A stretch of DNA of 64,000 nt from positions 62,001-126,000 of the forward strand of contig UCKS01000027.1 of the NCBI GenBank assembly GCA_900473045.1, given 5' to 3'. Under the pieces are notes generated by a model. It searched no databases. It was not told the DNA's origin and worked only from the letters and a program-made list of their open reading frames with translations. Positions 9,575 to 18,977 of the stretch are shown here, one piece after another (the first letter of the stretch is position 1; every line of letters begins with the position of its first letter). The translations under genes were made by a program, and so were the position numbers. Source of the stretch: Hyphomicrobiales bacterium (GTDB lineage Bacteria; Pseudomonadota; Alphaproteobacteria; Rhizobiales; Rhizobiaceae).

Positions 9575-10639
9575 ATGGCACCGACAAAGGCAGGCTTTCT
9601 TCGGCATCTCGGATCGGCGGCACTGGCCGGACTGATCGGGCTGAGCCTTGTGGCAGGCGATGCAGTGGCCGCCGACGATACGCCTGCAAAGCAGATTTTC
9701 GGCAAGGTAAAGCTTCCAAGCGAGGCCGCAGCAAACCCGATCGGGTTTTATGCCAAGGGCTGCATGGCCGGCGCCGTGGCAATCCCGACAGACGGGCCGA
9801 CATGGCAGGCGATGCGGCTGTCGCGAAACCGCCGCTGGGGCAATCCGGCGATGATCCAGCTGCTGGAAACGTTCTCGCAGGACGCTGTTCGGCTTGGATG
9901 GGGCTCCGGCATTCTGATCGGCGATATTTCGCAGCCGCGCGGCGGGCCGATGATTACCGGACACGCCTCCCACCAGATCGGGCTCGACGCGGATATCTGG
10001 TTTCAGCCCAAGCCTGCGCAGTCGCTTTCCGCGCAGACGCGCGAGGACATGCCGTTCATCTCGATGCTCGACAAGAGCAAGTTCCTGACTGTCAATTCAG
10101 ACCGCTGGACACCCACCCACGCCAAGCTGGTGATGCAGGCGGCGAGCTATCCGCAGGTGGAGCGCGTTTTCGTCAACCCGGCGATCAAGAAGAAGCTGTG
10201 CGAGACATGGACCGGCGACCGCGACCTGCTCGGCAAGGTGCGTCCGGTCTATGGCCACGACGAACATTTCCATATTCGCATGTTCTGCCCGCCGGGTACG
10301 CCGAACTGCAAAGCGCAGGCACCGGTCGCAAGCGGCGATGGTTGCGACAAGTCGCTTGCCTGGTGGTTCACCAAGGAACCCTGGGCCACGCCGAAAAAAG
10401 ATCCGAATGCCAAGCCGGTGAAACCACGGTTCACAACCCTGTCGGATTTGCCGAAAGCCTGCACGGCCCTGCTGGCAGCACCTGCAGCCTCGGAACAGTC
10501 GGCCACTTTCGGCTCGGCTTACGTGGCACCACAGCCAACACCCGGCGATGCGGCGATCCAGCAGGCTATCCATGCCGGAAATAGCGACCTGCCGGACAAT
10601 GACGTTCCGGTCCCCCTCGCCCGTCCTGCCATGCAATAG
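9575..10639 (+). CDS. mepA: Penicillin-insensitive murein endopeptidase
   Basis: This 354-residue periplasmic LAS-type metallopeptidase cleaves D-alanyl-meso-DAP cross-links in peptidoglycan. I start at ATG 9575 so the protein opens with a signal peptide (MAPTKAGFLRHLGSAALAGLIGLSLVAGDAVAA); an upstream in-frame ATG at 9494 would put 27 unrelated residues before it. The zinc-site motifs are HASHQIGLDADIWF (first His and Asp) and GHDEHFHIRMFCP (last His pair). Several Cys residues (GCMAG, LCETW, MFCPPGTPNC, DGCDKS) may form disulfides. It is longer than E. coli MepA, with an Ala/Pro-rich C-terminal extension common in rhizobia. Confidence 0.9.
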   Translation: MAPTKAGFLRHLGSAALAGLIGLSLVAGDAVAADDTPAKQIFGKVKLPSEAAANPIGFYAKGCMAGAVAIPTDGPTWQAMRLSRNRRWGNPAMIQLLETFSQDAVRLGWGSGILIGDISQPRGGPMITGHASHQIGLDADIWFQPKPAQSLSAQTREDMPFISMLDKSKFLTVNSDRWTPTHAKLVMQAASYPQVERVFVNPAIKKKLCETWTGDRDLLGKVRPVYGHDEHFHIRMFCPPGTPNCKAQAPVASGDGCDKSLAWWFTKEPWATPKKDPNAKPVKPRFTTLSDLPKACTALLAAPAASEQSATFGSAYVAPQPTPGDAAIQQAIHAGNSDLPDNDVPVPLARPAMQ

Positions 10640-10645
10640 GCTTGG

Positions 10646-10668
10646 GGCGCCGAAACTTTCGGCGCTTT
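10646..10668 (+). terminator. Rho-independent terminator of mepA
   Basis: A perfect 8-bp stem GCGCCGAA / TTCGGCGC with a 3-base loop is followed by TTTT, seven bases after the mepA stop. Confidence 0.75.
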
Positions 10669-10753
10669 TCAACTGCCGGGCAGTGCTGTAGAGAAAATCA
10701 AATCGATTTAATTCGAGATTTTTCTTGGTCGGCGTGACGCCGGGAGTTCTGTG

Positions 10754-11134
10754 ATGGCAAGCCAGACATGCGTGGCGCTGATTGCGCACGATGAGAAGAA
10801 GGACGACATGGCCGCGTTTGCGCAGGCCAATGAAGCCATCTTTGCCAACTGGAAAATTGTCGCCACCGGAACCACCGGCGGCCGTGTGCAGGAGGCCTGT
10901 CCCAGCCTTAATGTAATCCGGTTGAAGAGCGGCCCGCTCGGCGGCGACCAGCAGATCGGCGCGATGATCGCCACTGGCGACGTGCAGATGCTGATCTTCT
11001 TCGTCGATCCCCTCACCGCCATGCCACACGATGTCGACGTCAAGGCGCTGATGCGGCTTGCCACCGTCTACGATATTCCGATGGCGCTGAACCGGGCGAC
11101 GGCAGAACGGTTGATCGACTTCAGCCAACCCTGA
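10754..11134 (+). CDS. mgsA: Methylglyoxal synthase
   Basis: This 126-residue cytoplasmic enzyme converts dihydroxyacetone phosphate to methylglyoxal and phosphate, a bypass of lower glycolysis. The whole family signature is present: [11 protein letters not shown] at the N-terminus, [22 protein letters not shown] with the catalytic Asp, and [29 protein letters not shown]. The start is ATG 10754, with GGGAG about 8 bases upstream; the GTG directly before it is less likely. It lies between mepA and glk; glk starts 47 bases downstream, so a carbon-metabolism transcript mgsA-glk is plausible. Confidence 0.95.
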   Translation: MASQTCVALIAHDEKKDDMAAFAQANEAIFANWKIVATGTTGGRVQEACPSLNVIRLKSGPLGGDQQIGAMIATGDVQMLIFFVDPLTAMPHDVDVKALMRLATVYDIPMALNRATAERLIDFSQP

Positions 11135-11180
11135 TACAGCTTATCAGCCTTCAGTCCGCACGATCATAACGGAACCCTCC

Positions 11181-12206
11181 ATGCCCACGCTCCCAGATAC
11201 CGACAGCGGTCTCACCTTTCCGATCCTGATCGGTGATATCGGCGGTACCAATGCCCGCTTCGCCCTGCTCCTCGACGCCTTTGCCGAGCCGAAGCTGTTT
11301 CCGATCATTCCGACGACCAGTTATGCCAGCATCGAGGAAGCGCTGCAGACCAGCATTCTCGACAAGACCTCGGTTCAGCCGCGGTCGGCGATCATCGCCG
11401 TGGCAGGCCCGGTCAAGGGCGACGAGATACCGCTGACCAATGCTGGCTGGGTGATCAAGCCGAAGGACATGCTGACAGCGCTATCGCTGGAAGACGTGAT
11501 CATCATCAACGATTTCGAGGCGCAGGCGCTTGCCATTGCCTCGATCGGCGACGAGGGCCGCGAACAGATCGGCCCCGGCTCCATCCTCGAATCCGCCTCA
11601 TGCGCCGTGCTTGGTCCGGGAACCGGCCTTGGCGTCGCGGGTCTCGTCCATGCCCAGCACACCTGGTTTCCGGTTCCCGGCGAAGGCGGCCATGTCGATG
11701 TCGGTCCGCGCAGCGAGCGCGACTATCAGATCTGGCCTTTCCTCGAGCCGATCGAGGGACGTATCTCCGCCGAACAGTTGCTGTGCGGCCGCGGCATCAT
11801 GAACATCTACCGCGCCGTCTGCGAATCAAAGGCATGGGATCCGAAGCTTGCCGATCCGGCCGCCGTGACCACCAATGCGCTTGCCGGCAGCGACGAGGCG
11901 GCGGTGGAGACTATTTCGTTGTTCTCCACCTATCTCGGCCGCGTAGCAGGTGACATGGCGATGATCTTCATGGCGCGTGGCGGCGTCTTCCTTGCCGGCG
12001 GCATTTCGCAAAAGATCCTGCCTGCACTGAAGAAACCGGAATTCCGCCTGGCCTTCGAAGACAAGGCGCCCCATTCGGCGCTGCTCAAAACCATCCCGAC
12101 TTTTGTGGTCACCCACCCGACCGCAGCCCTGTCCGGGCTTGCCGCCTATTCGCGCACACCGTCGCGCTTCGGTGTGGCAATGGAGGGACGGCGCTGGAGA
12201 ACTTGA
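11181..12206 (+). CDS. glk: Glucokinase
   Basis: This 341-residue cytoplasmic kinase phosphorylates glucose to glucose-6-phosphate with ATP. It is of the bacterial Glk (PF02685) type and not a ROK kinase. The ATP-binding motif [15 protein letters not shown] is near the N-terminus, [12 protein letters not shown] marks the second phosphate motif, and [12 protein letters not shown] is the sugar-binding signature. [22 protein letters not shown] follows in the C-terminal lobe. The length is normal for alphaproteobacteria. It follows mgsA on the same strand. Confidence 0.95.
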   Translation: MPTLPDTDSGLTFPILIGDIGGTNARFALLLDAFAEPKLFPIIPTTSYASIEEALQTSILDKTSVQPRSAIIAVAGPVKGDEIPLTNAGWVIKPKDMLTALSLEDVIIINDFEAQALAIASIGDEGREQIGPGSILESASCAVLGPGTGLGVAGLVHAQHTWFPVPGEGGHVDVGPRSERDYQIWPFLEPIEGRISAEQLLCGRGIMNIYRAVCESKAWDPKLADPAAVTTNALAGSDEAAVETISLFSTYLGRVAGDMAMIFMARGGVFLAGGISQKILPALKKPEFRLAFEDKAPHSALLKTIPTFVVTHPTAALSGLAAYSRTPSRFGVAMEGRRWRT

Positions 12207-12307
12207 GACCTCAGCTTAGGCCCAGACTCGCCAAACAGGGATCAAGGTACTATAGAGCCCGGTAAAATACCGCGCTCCAAAGCGCGCCGGGTTTTAAGGA
12301 AACCAGC

Positions 12308-14116
12308 TTGAAGCAAGCCAAGACAAAGCTCCCCTCAATCGATCGCGAGACCATTACCAGTGTCCTCAAGCGCGTGATCGCGGAAAACGGGCGGGCTCAC
12401 CTGCGTGGCTACGGCATTGCCGTCGCCTGCCTCGTCCTTGTTGCCGCGACCACGGCGTTTACCGCCTGGGTCATGGAATCGGTCGTCAACGAAGCCTTCG
12501 CCAACAAGCGCGCGGATATCGTCCTCTATATCTGCGGTGCAATCTTTCTGGCTTTCGTGCTGCGTGGCTTTGCCACCTATGGTCAGGCTGTGGCGCTGTC
12601 GAAGATCGGCAACAACATCGTTGCCAGCTACCAGCGCCGGCTCTATTCGCACCTGATGGCGCTGAGCGTCGGTTATTTCAGCGATACCCGCTCGGCCCGC
12701 ATCTCGGCCCAGATCAGCCAGAACGTTTCCGGCATCCGCGACGTGCTCAACATGACGGTGACGTCGCTTGCGCGCGACTTTCTGACATTGGTGGCGTTGA
12801 TCGGCGTGATGATCAGCAAGGACTGGCTGCTGACGCTGATCGTTTTCGTCGTCGCACCGCCATTGCTGATCGGCCTTCGCTACATTTCGCGACGGCTGCG
12901 GCTGGCCACACGCGAATCGGTGGAGATCAATAGCCATGTGCTCGGCGCCATGCAGGAGACCATCCAGGGCATCACCATCGTCAAGGCATTCACGATGGAA
13001 GATCAGCTCCGGACCAAGGTCGAGGCAATCATCGACAGGGCCGAAAACCGCGCCAACCGCATTGCCCGCCTCAGTGAACGCACCGCGCCGATGACGGAAA
13101 CGTTTGCCGGTTTTGCGATTGCCAGCGTCTTGGCCTATGCCGCTTTCCGCTCGATCTACGACGGTATCCAGCCTGGCGCTTTCTTCGCCTTCGTCACGGC
13201 GCTGCTGATGGCCTATGATCCGGCCAGGCGCCTGGCCCGATTGCAGGTTTCGCTGGAGCGCGCCGTCGTCAACGCACGCATGATCTACGAAATCCTCGAT
13301 ATGGTCCCGCATCAGCGTGACCTGCCGGACGCTGCCGATCTGCAGATCAAGACAGCCACCATCGAATTCAAAAACGTCCGTTTCGCCTATCATCAGGGCG
13401 ACGATATCCTCAAGGGTGTCAGCTTCATTGCCGAAGGTGGCAAGACGACGGCGCTCGTCGGACCGTCCGGTGCAGGCAAATCGACCGTCATCAGCCTCAT
13501 TCCGCGTTTCTACGACCCTTCCGGCGGCGAAATCCTGATCGACGGGCAGGACATCGCCCATGTCACCAAGCAGTCGCTGCGCAACGGGCTCGCCTATGTT
13601 TCGCAGCAGCCTTATCTGTTTGAGGGCTCGATCCGCGACAATATCCGCTATGGCCGCCCCACGGCCACGGACGCAGAGGTCGAGGAAGCCGCGAAACTGG
13701 CCTATGCGCATGATTTCATCCGCACCCAGCCGCAGGGATATGACACGGCGGTCGGTGAAAACGGGGTGACCCTTTCGGGCGGCCAGCGCCAGCGGCTGTC
13801 CATTGCCCGCGCGCTGGTGCGCAACGCGCCTATCCTGCTTCTCGACGAGGCAACATCGGCACTGGATACCGAATCGGAAGCCGCCGTCCAGAAGGCGCTT
13901 GACCATGCCATGAGCGGGCGCACCGTGGTGGTGATCGCGCATCGGCTATCAACCGTCGTCAATGCCGACAAGATCATCGTCATGAAGGACGGGATCGTTG
14001 CCGAGGAAGGCACCCATGAGGTGCTTGCGCAGCGCAGCAACGGCCTCTACGCTCGCCTTCACAATCTACAGGGCGAAACGCCGGCACAGGCGGCGGAAGC
14101 AGAAACTCTCATTTGA
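12308..14116 (+). CDS. ABC exporter, fused membrane and ATPase domains (MsbA-type)
   Basis: This 602-residue half-transporter has an N-terminal membrane domain of six predicted helices (residues about 30-330) and a C-terminal ATPase. The ATPase carries Walker [11 protein letters not shown]-loop YVSQQPYLF, signature LSGGQRQR, Walker [13 protein letters not shown] and switch IAHRLST. It probably works as a homodimeric lipid or drug exporter, MsbA-like. The start is TTG 12308 with AAGGAAA upstream; no ATG gives a better fit. The downstream dapB start lies 18 bases after its stop, so these may be co-transcribed although unrelated in function. Confidence 0.88.
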   Translation: MKQAKTKLPSIDRETITSVLKRVIAENGRAHLRGYGIAVACLVLVAATTAFTAWVMESVVNEAFANKRADIVLYICGAIFLAFVLRGFATYGQAVALSKIGNNIVASYQRRLYSHLMALSVGYFSDTRSARISAQISQNVSGIRDVLNMTVTSLARDFLTLVALIGVMISKDWLLTLIVFVVAPPLLIGLRYISRRLRLATRESVEINSHVLGAMQETIQGITIVKAFTMEDQLRTKVEAIIDRAENRANRIARLSERTAPMTETFAGFAIASVLAYAAFRSIYDGIQPGAFFAFVTALLMAYDPARRLARLQVSLERAVVNARMIYEILDMVPHQRDLPDAADLQIKTATIEFKNVRFAYHQGDDILKGVSFIAEGGKTTALVGPSGAGKSTVISLIPRFYDPSGGEILIDGQDIAHVTKQSLRNGLAYVSQQPYLFEGSIRDNIRYGRPTATDAEVEEAAKLAYAHDFIRTQPQGYDTAVGENGVTLSGGQRQRLSIARALVRNAPILLLDEATSALDTESEAAVQKALDHAMSGRTVVVIAHRLSTVVNADKIIVMKDGIVAEEGTHEVLAQRSNGLYARLHNLQGETPAQAAEAETLI

Positions 14117-14133
14117 CAGGAACTGGGACGGGC

Positions 14134-14952
14134 ATGAGCGGGACAGACATGAAATTGGTGGTGGTCGGGGCTGCAGGCCGGATGGGCCAGACGCTGATCC
14201 GCACCGTCCATGCCATGCCGGGTGCCACCGTCTTTGCCGCCGTCGAGCGGCCGGGTTCGGCTTTCATCGGCCGGGACGCCGGCGAGGTTGCCGGACTTGG
14301 ACCGACCGGTGTCGTGATCACCGACAAGCCGCTCGAAGCCTTTGTCGAAGCCGAAGGCGTACTCGATTTCACCGCCCCTGCCTCGTCGGTGGATTTTGCA
14401 GGCCTCGCGGCCCAGGCCCGCATTGTTCATGTCATCGGCACCACCGGCTGCTCGGTGGACGATGAAGAAAAATTCAAGGCGGCCGGGCGGCATGCCCGGA
14501 TCGTCAAATCCGGCAATATGAGCCTCGGCGTCAATCTTCTCGGCGTGCTGACACAGCAGGCGGCCCGCGCGCTTGGGCCGGAAAGCTGGGATATCGAAAT
14601 CCTCGAAATGCACCACAAGCACAAGGTGGACGCGCCGTCCGGCACGGCGCTGCTGCTTGGTGAAGCGGCGGCCCTGGGCCGGGAGATCGGCCTTGCCGAA
14701 CATTCCGTGCGGGTGCGCGACGGCCATACCGGCGCACGTGTTGCTGGAACCATCGGTTTTGCCACACTGCGCGGCGGCTCCGTCATCGGCGAGCATTCCG
14801 TCATCCTTGCCGGCGAAGGCGAGCAGGTGACGTTGTCCCATTCGGCGACCGACCGGGCGATCTTTGCCCGGGGCGCCATTACTGCCGCACTCTGGGCGCG
14901 CCACCAGAAACCCGGCTTCTATTCCATGCTCGACGTGCTCGGGCTGTCCTGA
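14134..14952 (+). CDS. dapB: 4-hydroxy-tetrahydrodipicolinate reductase
   Basis: This 272-residue cytoplasmic enzyme reduces 4-hydroxy-tetrahydrodipicolinate to tetrahydrodipicolinate in the lysine/diaminopimelate pathway. The Rossmann motif is [17 protein letters not shown] binds the cofactor, and the DapB signature with catalytic His and Lys is [15 protein letters not shown]. The start is set at ATG 14134 ([12 protein letters not shown]) with GGGACGGG upstream. ATG 14149 (MKLVVVG) and ATG 14113 are alternatives in the same frame. gpmA follows 27 bases downstream. Confidence 0.95.
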   Translation: MSGTDMKLVVVGAAGRMGQTLIRTVHAMPGATVFAAVERPGSAFIGRDAGEVAGLGPTGVVITDKPLEAFVEAEGVLDFTAPASSVDFAGLAAQARIVHVIGTTGCSVDDEEKFKAAGRHARIVKSGNMSLGVNLLGVLTQQAARALGPESWDIEILEMHHKHKVDAPSGTALLLGEAAALGREIGLAEHSVRVRDGHTGARVAGTIGFATLRGGSVIGEHSVILAGEGEQVTLSHSATDRAIFARGAITAALWARHQKPGFYSMLDVLGLS

Positions 14953-14979
14953 CCCCTAAAACTCCCCGGAGGAATTTCT

Positions 14980-15615
14980 ATGAGCGGCACCCTCGTCCTT
15001 GTGCGTCACGGCCAGAGCGACTGGAACCTGAAGAACCTGTTTACCGGCTGGAAGGATCCCGACCTGACGCCGCTTGGCATCGAGGAAGCCAATGCCGGCG
15101 GCAAGGCGCTCGCCGATTATGGCATCAAGTTCGATGTCGCCTTCACGTCGGTGCTGACACGCGCCCAACATACGCTGAAGCTCATTCTCGACAATCTCGG
15201 TCAACCCGATTTGGAAACCATCAAGAACCAGGCCCTGAACGAGCGCGACTACGGCGATCTGTCCGGCCTGAACAAGGACGACGCCCGCGCCAAGTGGGGC
15301 GAGGAACAGGTGCACATCTGGCGCCGGTCCTATGACGTACCGCCGCCGGGCGGCGAAAGCCTGAAGGATACCGGCGCCCGCGTCTGGCCCTATTACATGA
15401 CCGACATCCTGCCGCGCGTTCTGGCAGGCGAAAAGGTCCTGGTTGCAGCCCATGGCAATTCGCTGCGCTCGCTGCTGATGGTTCTCGACCGGCTCGACCG
15501 CGAGCAGATCCTCTCGGTCAACCTCGCGACCGGCGTGCCGATGGTCTACAAGCTGAAGGCCGATTCCACCGTCGCTTCCAAGGAAGTGCTCGGCGATATG
15601 TCCGGCGCGCATTGA
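14980..15615 (+). CDS. gpmA: 2,3-bisphosphoglycerate-dependent phosphoglycerate mutase
   Basis: This 211-residue cytoplasmic glycolytic enzyme interconverts 2- and 3-phosphoglycerate. The phospho-histidine motif is [10 protein letters not shown], followed by [31 protein letters not shown] carries the conserved Glu, and [11 protein letters not shown] carries the second catalytic His. At 211 residues it is the short alphaproteobacterial form. It is preceded by GGAGGAAT six bases before the start, a strong ribosome-binding site, and dapB lies immediately upstream. Confidence 0.95.
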   Translation: MSGTLVLVRHGQSDWNLKNLFTGWKDPDLTPLGIEEANAGGKALADYGIKFDVAFTSVLTRAQHTLKLILDNLGQPDLETIKNQALNERDYGDLSGLNKDDARAKWGEEQVHIWRRSYDVPPPGGESLKDTGARVWPYYMTDILPRVLAGEKVLVAAHGNSLRSLLMVLDRLDREQILSVNLATGVPMVYKLKADSTVASKEVLGDMSGAH

Positions 15616-15640
15616 GCGCCCGAATAGATCGAACCCAATG

Positions 15641-15666
15641 AAAAGGGCCGCGCAAGCGGCACTTTT
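15641..15666. terminator. Bidirectional hairpin between gpmA and the HTH-MGMT gene
   Basis: AAAAG-G-GCCGC, GCAA tetraloop, GCGGC-A-CTTTT lies between two convergent genes. The A- and T-rich flanks would let it work in both directions. Confidence 0.65.
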
Positions 15667-15670
15667 CACG

Positions 15671-16543
15671 TCAGACCTTACCGGCCTCCCAGCCGAGCAT
15701 CGCCCGCTTACGGGTGAGGCCCCAGTGATAACCGGTGAGCGCGCCGCTTTTGCCGAGCGCCCGATGGCAGGGAACGACGAACGAGATCGGGTTGCGGCCG
15801 ACGGCAGCGCCGACGGCCCGAGAAGCGGTGGGCTGGCCGATATCGCAGGCGATATCGGAATAGGTGACGGCCTTGCCCATCGGGATCTTCAACAGTGATT
15901 CCCACACACGGATCTGGAAATCGGAGCCGATCAGCACGACGCGCAACGGTTCTTCCGCATTCCATTCCCTGGCATCGAAAATACGGGCCGCGTAACCGGC
16001 GGTGGCTGCGCTATCCTCAACAAACTGGGCATTCGGCCAGCGGCTGGCCATATCCTCGAAGCTGGCCTTTTCATCACCGGCATCGTTGAAGGCAAGACCG
16101 GCCAAGCCGCGATCGGTGACCATCACCAGTGCCACCCCGAACGGACAGGGATGGAAACCGTAACGGATGGTCAGCCCGCCGCCACGTTGCTTCCACTCGC
16201 CTGGCGACATCGCCTCATGGGTGACGAACAGGTCATGCAGGCGCGAGGGACCGGACAGGCCGAGCTCGAAGCTGGTTTCCAAAAGCGGCAGCTCCTCTTG
16301 GCGCAGCAGGCGCTTGGCGTGATCGAGCGTCACGGCCTGAAGGAACGCCTTAGGAGAGAGCCCTGCCCAGCGGGTAAAGGTCTTTTGCAGCTGTGTCGGC
16401 GACTGGCCGAGATCGCTGGCAATGGCGTCGAGAGACGGCTGATCGCGATAATTCTCGGTCAGCAACTCAACCACGCGGCTGACGGTCTCATAGTCGCTCC
16501 CGTGCGGTGTGATATCGGTGGGAATCGATGTCTTGATATCCAT
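15671..16543 (-). CDS. HTH (AraC-type) / methylated-DNA-protein cysteine methyltransferase fusion
   Basis: This 290-residue protein removes O6-alkyl groups from guanine by irreversible transfer to a cysteine, and may sense that damage. Residues about 20-115 form two AraC-type helix-turn-helix units (LDAIASDLGQSPTQLQKTFTRWAGLSPKAFLQ). Residues about 120-205 are the MGMT N-terminal-like ribonuclease-H-fold part, and residues 205-290 hold the catalytic domain with Cys259 in VVPCHRALGKSGALTGYHWGL. Unlike E. coli Ada it lacks the N-terminal zinc phosphotriester-repair domain (no Cys cluster). It lies 64 bases downstream of the DUF2244 gene on the same strand. Confidence 0.88.
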   Translation of the reverse strand: MDIKTSIPTDITPHGSDYETVSRVVELLTENYRDQPSLDAIASDLGQSPTQLQKTFTRWAGLSPKAFLQAVTLDHAKRLLRQEELPLLETSFELGLSGPSRLHDLFVTHEAMSPGEWKQRGGGLTIRYGFHPCPFGVALVMVTDRGLAGLAFNDAGDEKASFEDMASRWPNAQFVEDSAATAGYAARIFDAREWNAEEPLRVVLIGSDFQIRVWESLLKIPMGKAVTYSDIACDIGQPTASRAVGAAVGRNPISFVVPCHRALGKSGALTGYHWGLTRKRAMLGWEAGKV

Positions 16544-16607
16544 GGTCCTATCTCCTTGAGACCAGAGATAATCACTCGGAGTGGGTCCTCGCCACCCGAT
16601 TCTTGAT

Positions 16608-17105
16608 CTATCGGCGTTTCACCGTCGCCAAGGCACCGGAAAAGGCGGTGGCGAAGGTTTCGCGGTCGTCGCGGTTGAGGAAAGAGCCGATGTCTGTGGT
16701 GCGCTGCCGGTCGCTGAGCTGCATCGAAACGATGCCGATCTCCTGATGGCGGGAAATGTTGAACCGTGTCCAAAACGGATTGAACCGATGCTCGGTCATG
16801 CGTCCAGCCGGGGTGAACTTGCGCACACAGACATCGGTGCGCGAAACACGGATTTCCTCGCGGGCGCGGGCAGAGCGATAACTCAGCCAGAACGCACCGA
16901 ACAGAAGCAGGAAATCCAGCCCGAAGAAAAAGACGATCGGCCACGCTCCGATGACCACGAAAACGAAGATATGGACGAGGCTCATCAGGGCGGCGATGAA
17001 CAGAAAAACCTTGAAGCCCTTGATCCCGAGCGAACGATAGGGTGTCAACTCGGCGGCGAAAACCGGCTGTTCTTCACTCCACATCTCGGCGTTGCCATCG
17101 TTCAT
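16608..17105 (-). CDS. DUF2244 integral membrane protein
   Basis: This 165-residue protein matches the DUF2244 family in layout. A short N-terminal domain (PVFAAELTPYRSLGIKGF) is followed by two adjacent membrane helices (FKVFLFIAALMSLVHIFVFVVIGAWPIVFFFGLDFLLLFGAFWLSY), and then a soluble beta-rich domain with the ARAREEIRVSRTDVCVRK segment. The function is unknown. Its start is back to back with nth, the two ATGs lying 23 bases apart on opposite strands. Confidence 0.75.
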   Translation of the reverse strand: MNDGNAEMWSEEQPVFAAELTPYRSLGIKGFKVFLFIAALMSLVHIFVFVVIGAWPIVFFFGLDFLLLFGAFWLSYRSARAREEIRVSRTDVCVRKFTPAGRMTEHRFNPFWTRFNISRHQEIGIVSMQLSDRQRTTDIGSFLNRDDRETFATAFSGALATVKRR

Positions 17106-17127
17106 GGCGAATGACTATAGATGCAGG

Positions 17128-17892
17128 ATGAAAAACGTGAAGCCAAAATCAGCAGCCAAGGCGGCGAAAGCGAAATCCGCGACAACCAGCCGCGCCAGGA
17201 CAAAGCCGAAAACCATCTATAGCAAGGAAGAGATCGAGGAGATTTTCCGCCGTTTCTCGATCCAGCGGCCGGAGCCGAAAGGCGAATTGGAGCACGTCAA
17301 TCCGTTCACGCTGGTGGTTGCAGTGGCACTGTCGGCGCAGGCGACGGATGCGGGCGTCAACAAGGCGACACGGGCGCTTTTCGCCATTGCCGATACGCCG
17401 GAAAAGATGGTTGCGCTCGGCGAGGAACAGGTTCGCGAGTATATCAAGACCATCGGGCTCTACCGCAACAAGGCCAAGAATGTCATCGCACTCAGCGAAA
17501 AGCTGATCGCCGAGTTCGGCGGCGAGGTGCCGCGCACCCGCGAGGAACTGATCACCCTGCCCGGCGTCGGCCGCAAGACCGCCAATGTGGTGCTCTCCAT
17601 GGCGTTCGGTCAGGCCACCATGGCGGTCGATACGCATATTTTCCGCATCGCCAACCGACTCTGTCTGGCTCCGGGGAAAACCCCGGACGAGATCGAACAT
17701 CAGCTGATGCAGATCATCCCCGATCACTATCTCTACCACGCCCATCACTGGCTGATCCTGCACGGGCGCTATTGCTGCAAGGCGCGCAAGCCCGAATGTC
17801 AGCGCTGCGTCATTGCCGATATCTGCAAGGCGGCCGAAAAAACCAGTGAGATGCCGGCACCGCTGGTCGAACTGCCAGCGCAGATCATCTGA
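17128..17892 (+). CDS. nth: Endonuclease III
   Basis: This 254-residue DNA glycosylase/AP lyase removes oxidised pyrimidines in base-excision repair. The helix-hairpin-helix LPGVGRKTANVVLSMAFG carries the catalytic Lys, and MAVDTHIFRIANRL carries the catalytic Asp. The 4Fe-4S loop has the exact spacing C-x6-C-x2-C-x5-C (CKARKPECQRCVIADIC). The start is ATG 17128 (MKNVKPKS), giving a basic Lys/Ala-rich N-terminal extension; upstream in-frame starts at 17092 and 17104 would overlap the divergent gene. Its last 8 bases overlap the convergent tetR gene. Confidence 0.94.
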   Translation: MKNVKPKSAAKAAKAKSATTSRARTKPKTIYSKEEIEEIFRRFSIQRPEPKGELEHVNPFTLVVAVALSAQATDAGVNKATRALFAIADTPEKMVALGEEQVREYIKTIGLYRNKAKNVIALSEKLIAEFGGEVPRTREELITLPGVGRKTANVVLSMAFGQATMAVDTHIFRIANRLCLAPGKTPDEIEHQLMQIIPDHYLYHAHHWLILHGRYCCKARKPECQRCVIADICKAAEKTSEMPAPLVELPAQII

Positions 17893-18463
17893 CGGAAATG
17901 CCGTCGATCAGGGCCGTGATTGCCGTCTCGTAGTCGTCGCGCCTGCCACCCGCTTCGATGGCGAGTGCCGCGCGATCAAAGGCTGCGGACAGAAGCTGGG
18001 CGAAGGCATCCAGCAGAGCGGCGTCCTTGCCGTTTGCTGCAAACAGATCTGAAAGGCCTGCCTTCAGACTCCCCTCGACGTGCTCCACGTCGATATCCTG
18101 CAGGCTGTGAAGGCCGAGAATGGCAGGACCTTCGAGTAGAAGAAGCCGCGTGCGGCCGGGCACAGCCATGGCATCAAAATAGCCGCGTGCGCCCTCCAGC
18201 AATGCGTTGCGGGCATTGCTGGATCCGGCGGCTTTGGCCTCGATCTCGACGCCTACCTGACGGGCTTCGTCTGCGACGACCGCCGCAAACAACGCCTTCT
18301 TGTCCTCGAAATGATGGTAGAGCGCGCCGCGCGTCACGCCGGCGGCGCTGGCGATCTCCGGCGTTGCCGTGTCGGCATAGCCCTTTTCGACGAAAAGCGC
18401 GCGTGCCGCCACCATCAAGGCGAGGCGCATGCTTTCGGTCCGTTCCTTATTGCTGCGTCGCAT
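17885..18463 (-). CDS. TetR/AcrR family transcriptional repressor
   Basis: This 192-residue repressor has an N-terminal helix-turn-helix (residues about 12-60: [40 protein letters not shown]) and a variable ligand domain. It is transcribed divergently from a VOC-family gene. The 82-base space between them holds two inverted repeats of the AcrR/TtgR type (18475-18521), so the likely role is repression of both itself and the VOC gene. The inducing ligand is unknown. Confidence 0.88.
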   Translation of the reverse strand: MRRSNKERTESMRLALMVAARALFVEKGYADTATPEIASAAGVTRGALYHHFEDKKALFAAVVADEARQVGVEIEAKAAGSSNARNALLEGARGYFDAMAVPGRTRLLLLEGPAILGLHSLQDIDVEHVEGSLKAGLSDLFAANGKDAALLDAFAQLLSAAFDRAALAIEAGGRRDDYETAITALIDGISVR

Positions 18464-18474
18464 TTTCCACCTTT

Positions 18475-18521
18475 ACATACAATCTGAATGTATGTTAATT
18501 ACAAAACATACAGACTGTATG
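18475..18521. promoter_or_regulatory. Paired TetR operators between tetR and the VOC gene
   Basis: Two palindromes are seen. At 18475-18495, ACATACA and TGTATGT flank 7 bases. At 18507-18521 is CATACAGACTGTATG, a perfect 7-bp inverted repeat around one base. The first closely resembles the E. coli AcrR operator as I remember it (TACATACA...TGTATGTA). Both lie in the shared divergent promoter region. Confidence 0.75.
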
Positions 18522-18545
18522 ATAATTTCACGCAAAGGAAAAGAG

Positions 18546-18971
18546 ATGAAAATCACCAGCTATTATCCCGTCATCATGACCGGCGACGTTCAGGGCACGG
18601 CCGCTTTCTACATCCGGCATTTCGGCTTCGAAGCGCTGTTTACGGTGGATTGGTACGTACACCTGCAGTCCATCGACAATGAGCATGTGACACTGGCCAT
18701 TCTCGATGGCAGCCACGAAACAATCCCGGAAAGAGCGCGCGGCGCGGCGTCCGGGCTTCTGCTCAATTTCGAAGTTGAAGACCCGGATGCCGTTTATGCG
18801 CAGTTCCAGGCGTCGGGCCTGCCGGTCCTTCTAACGCTGCGTGATGAAGATTTCGGCCAGCGGCATTTCATCACCGCTGATCCGAACGGCGTACTGATCG
18901 ACGTGATCAAGCCGATCCCGCCAACGGAGGAATATGCGGCGCAGTATACTGCGTCCGTGCTGCCAGCCTGA
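18546..18971 (+). CDS. VOC-family (glyoxalase/bleomycin-resistance-like) protein
   Basis: This is a 141-residue protein with two beta-alpha-beta-beta-beta modules of the vicinal oxygen chelate superfamily. The first module is [32 protein letters not shown] and the second contains [45 protein letters not shown]. The closing FxDPNG-like motif is typical. The start is ATG 18546 with AAAGGAAAAGAG upstream; the frame is open further left but crosses the operators. Control by the divergent TetR suggests a role in handling a toxic small molecule, which is inference. Confidence 0.85.
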   Translation: MKITSYYPVIMTGDVQGTAAFYIRHFGFEALFTVDWYVHLQSIDNEHVTLAILDGSHETIPERARGAASGLLLNFEVEDPDAVYAQFQASGLPVLLTLRDEDFGQRHFITADPNGVLIDVIKPIPPTEEYAAQYTASVLPA

Positions 18972-18977
18972 TCACGC

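Noticed and set aside
12240-12300. Inverted repeat CGCGCT/AGCGCG before the ABC exporter, as a glk terminator
   Set aside because: The stem is only 6 bp and is separated from the T run by several G and C bases, so I could not support it as a terminator.
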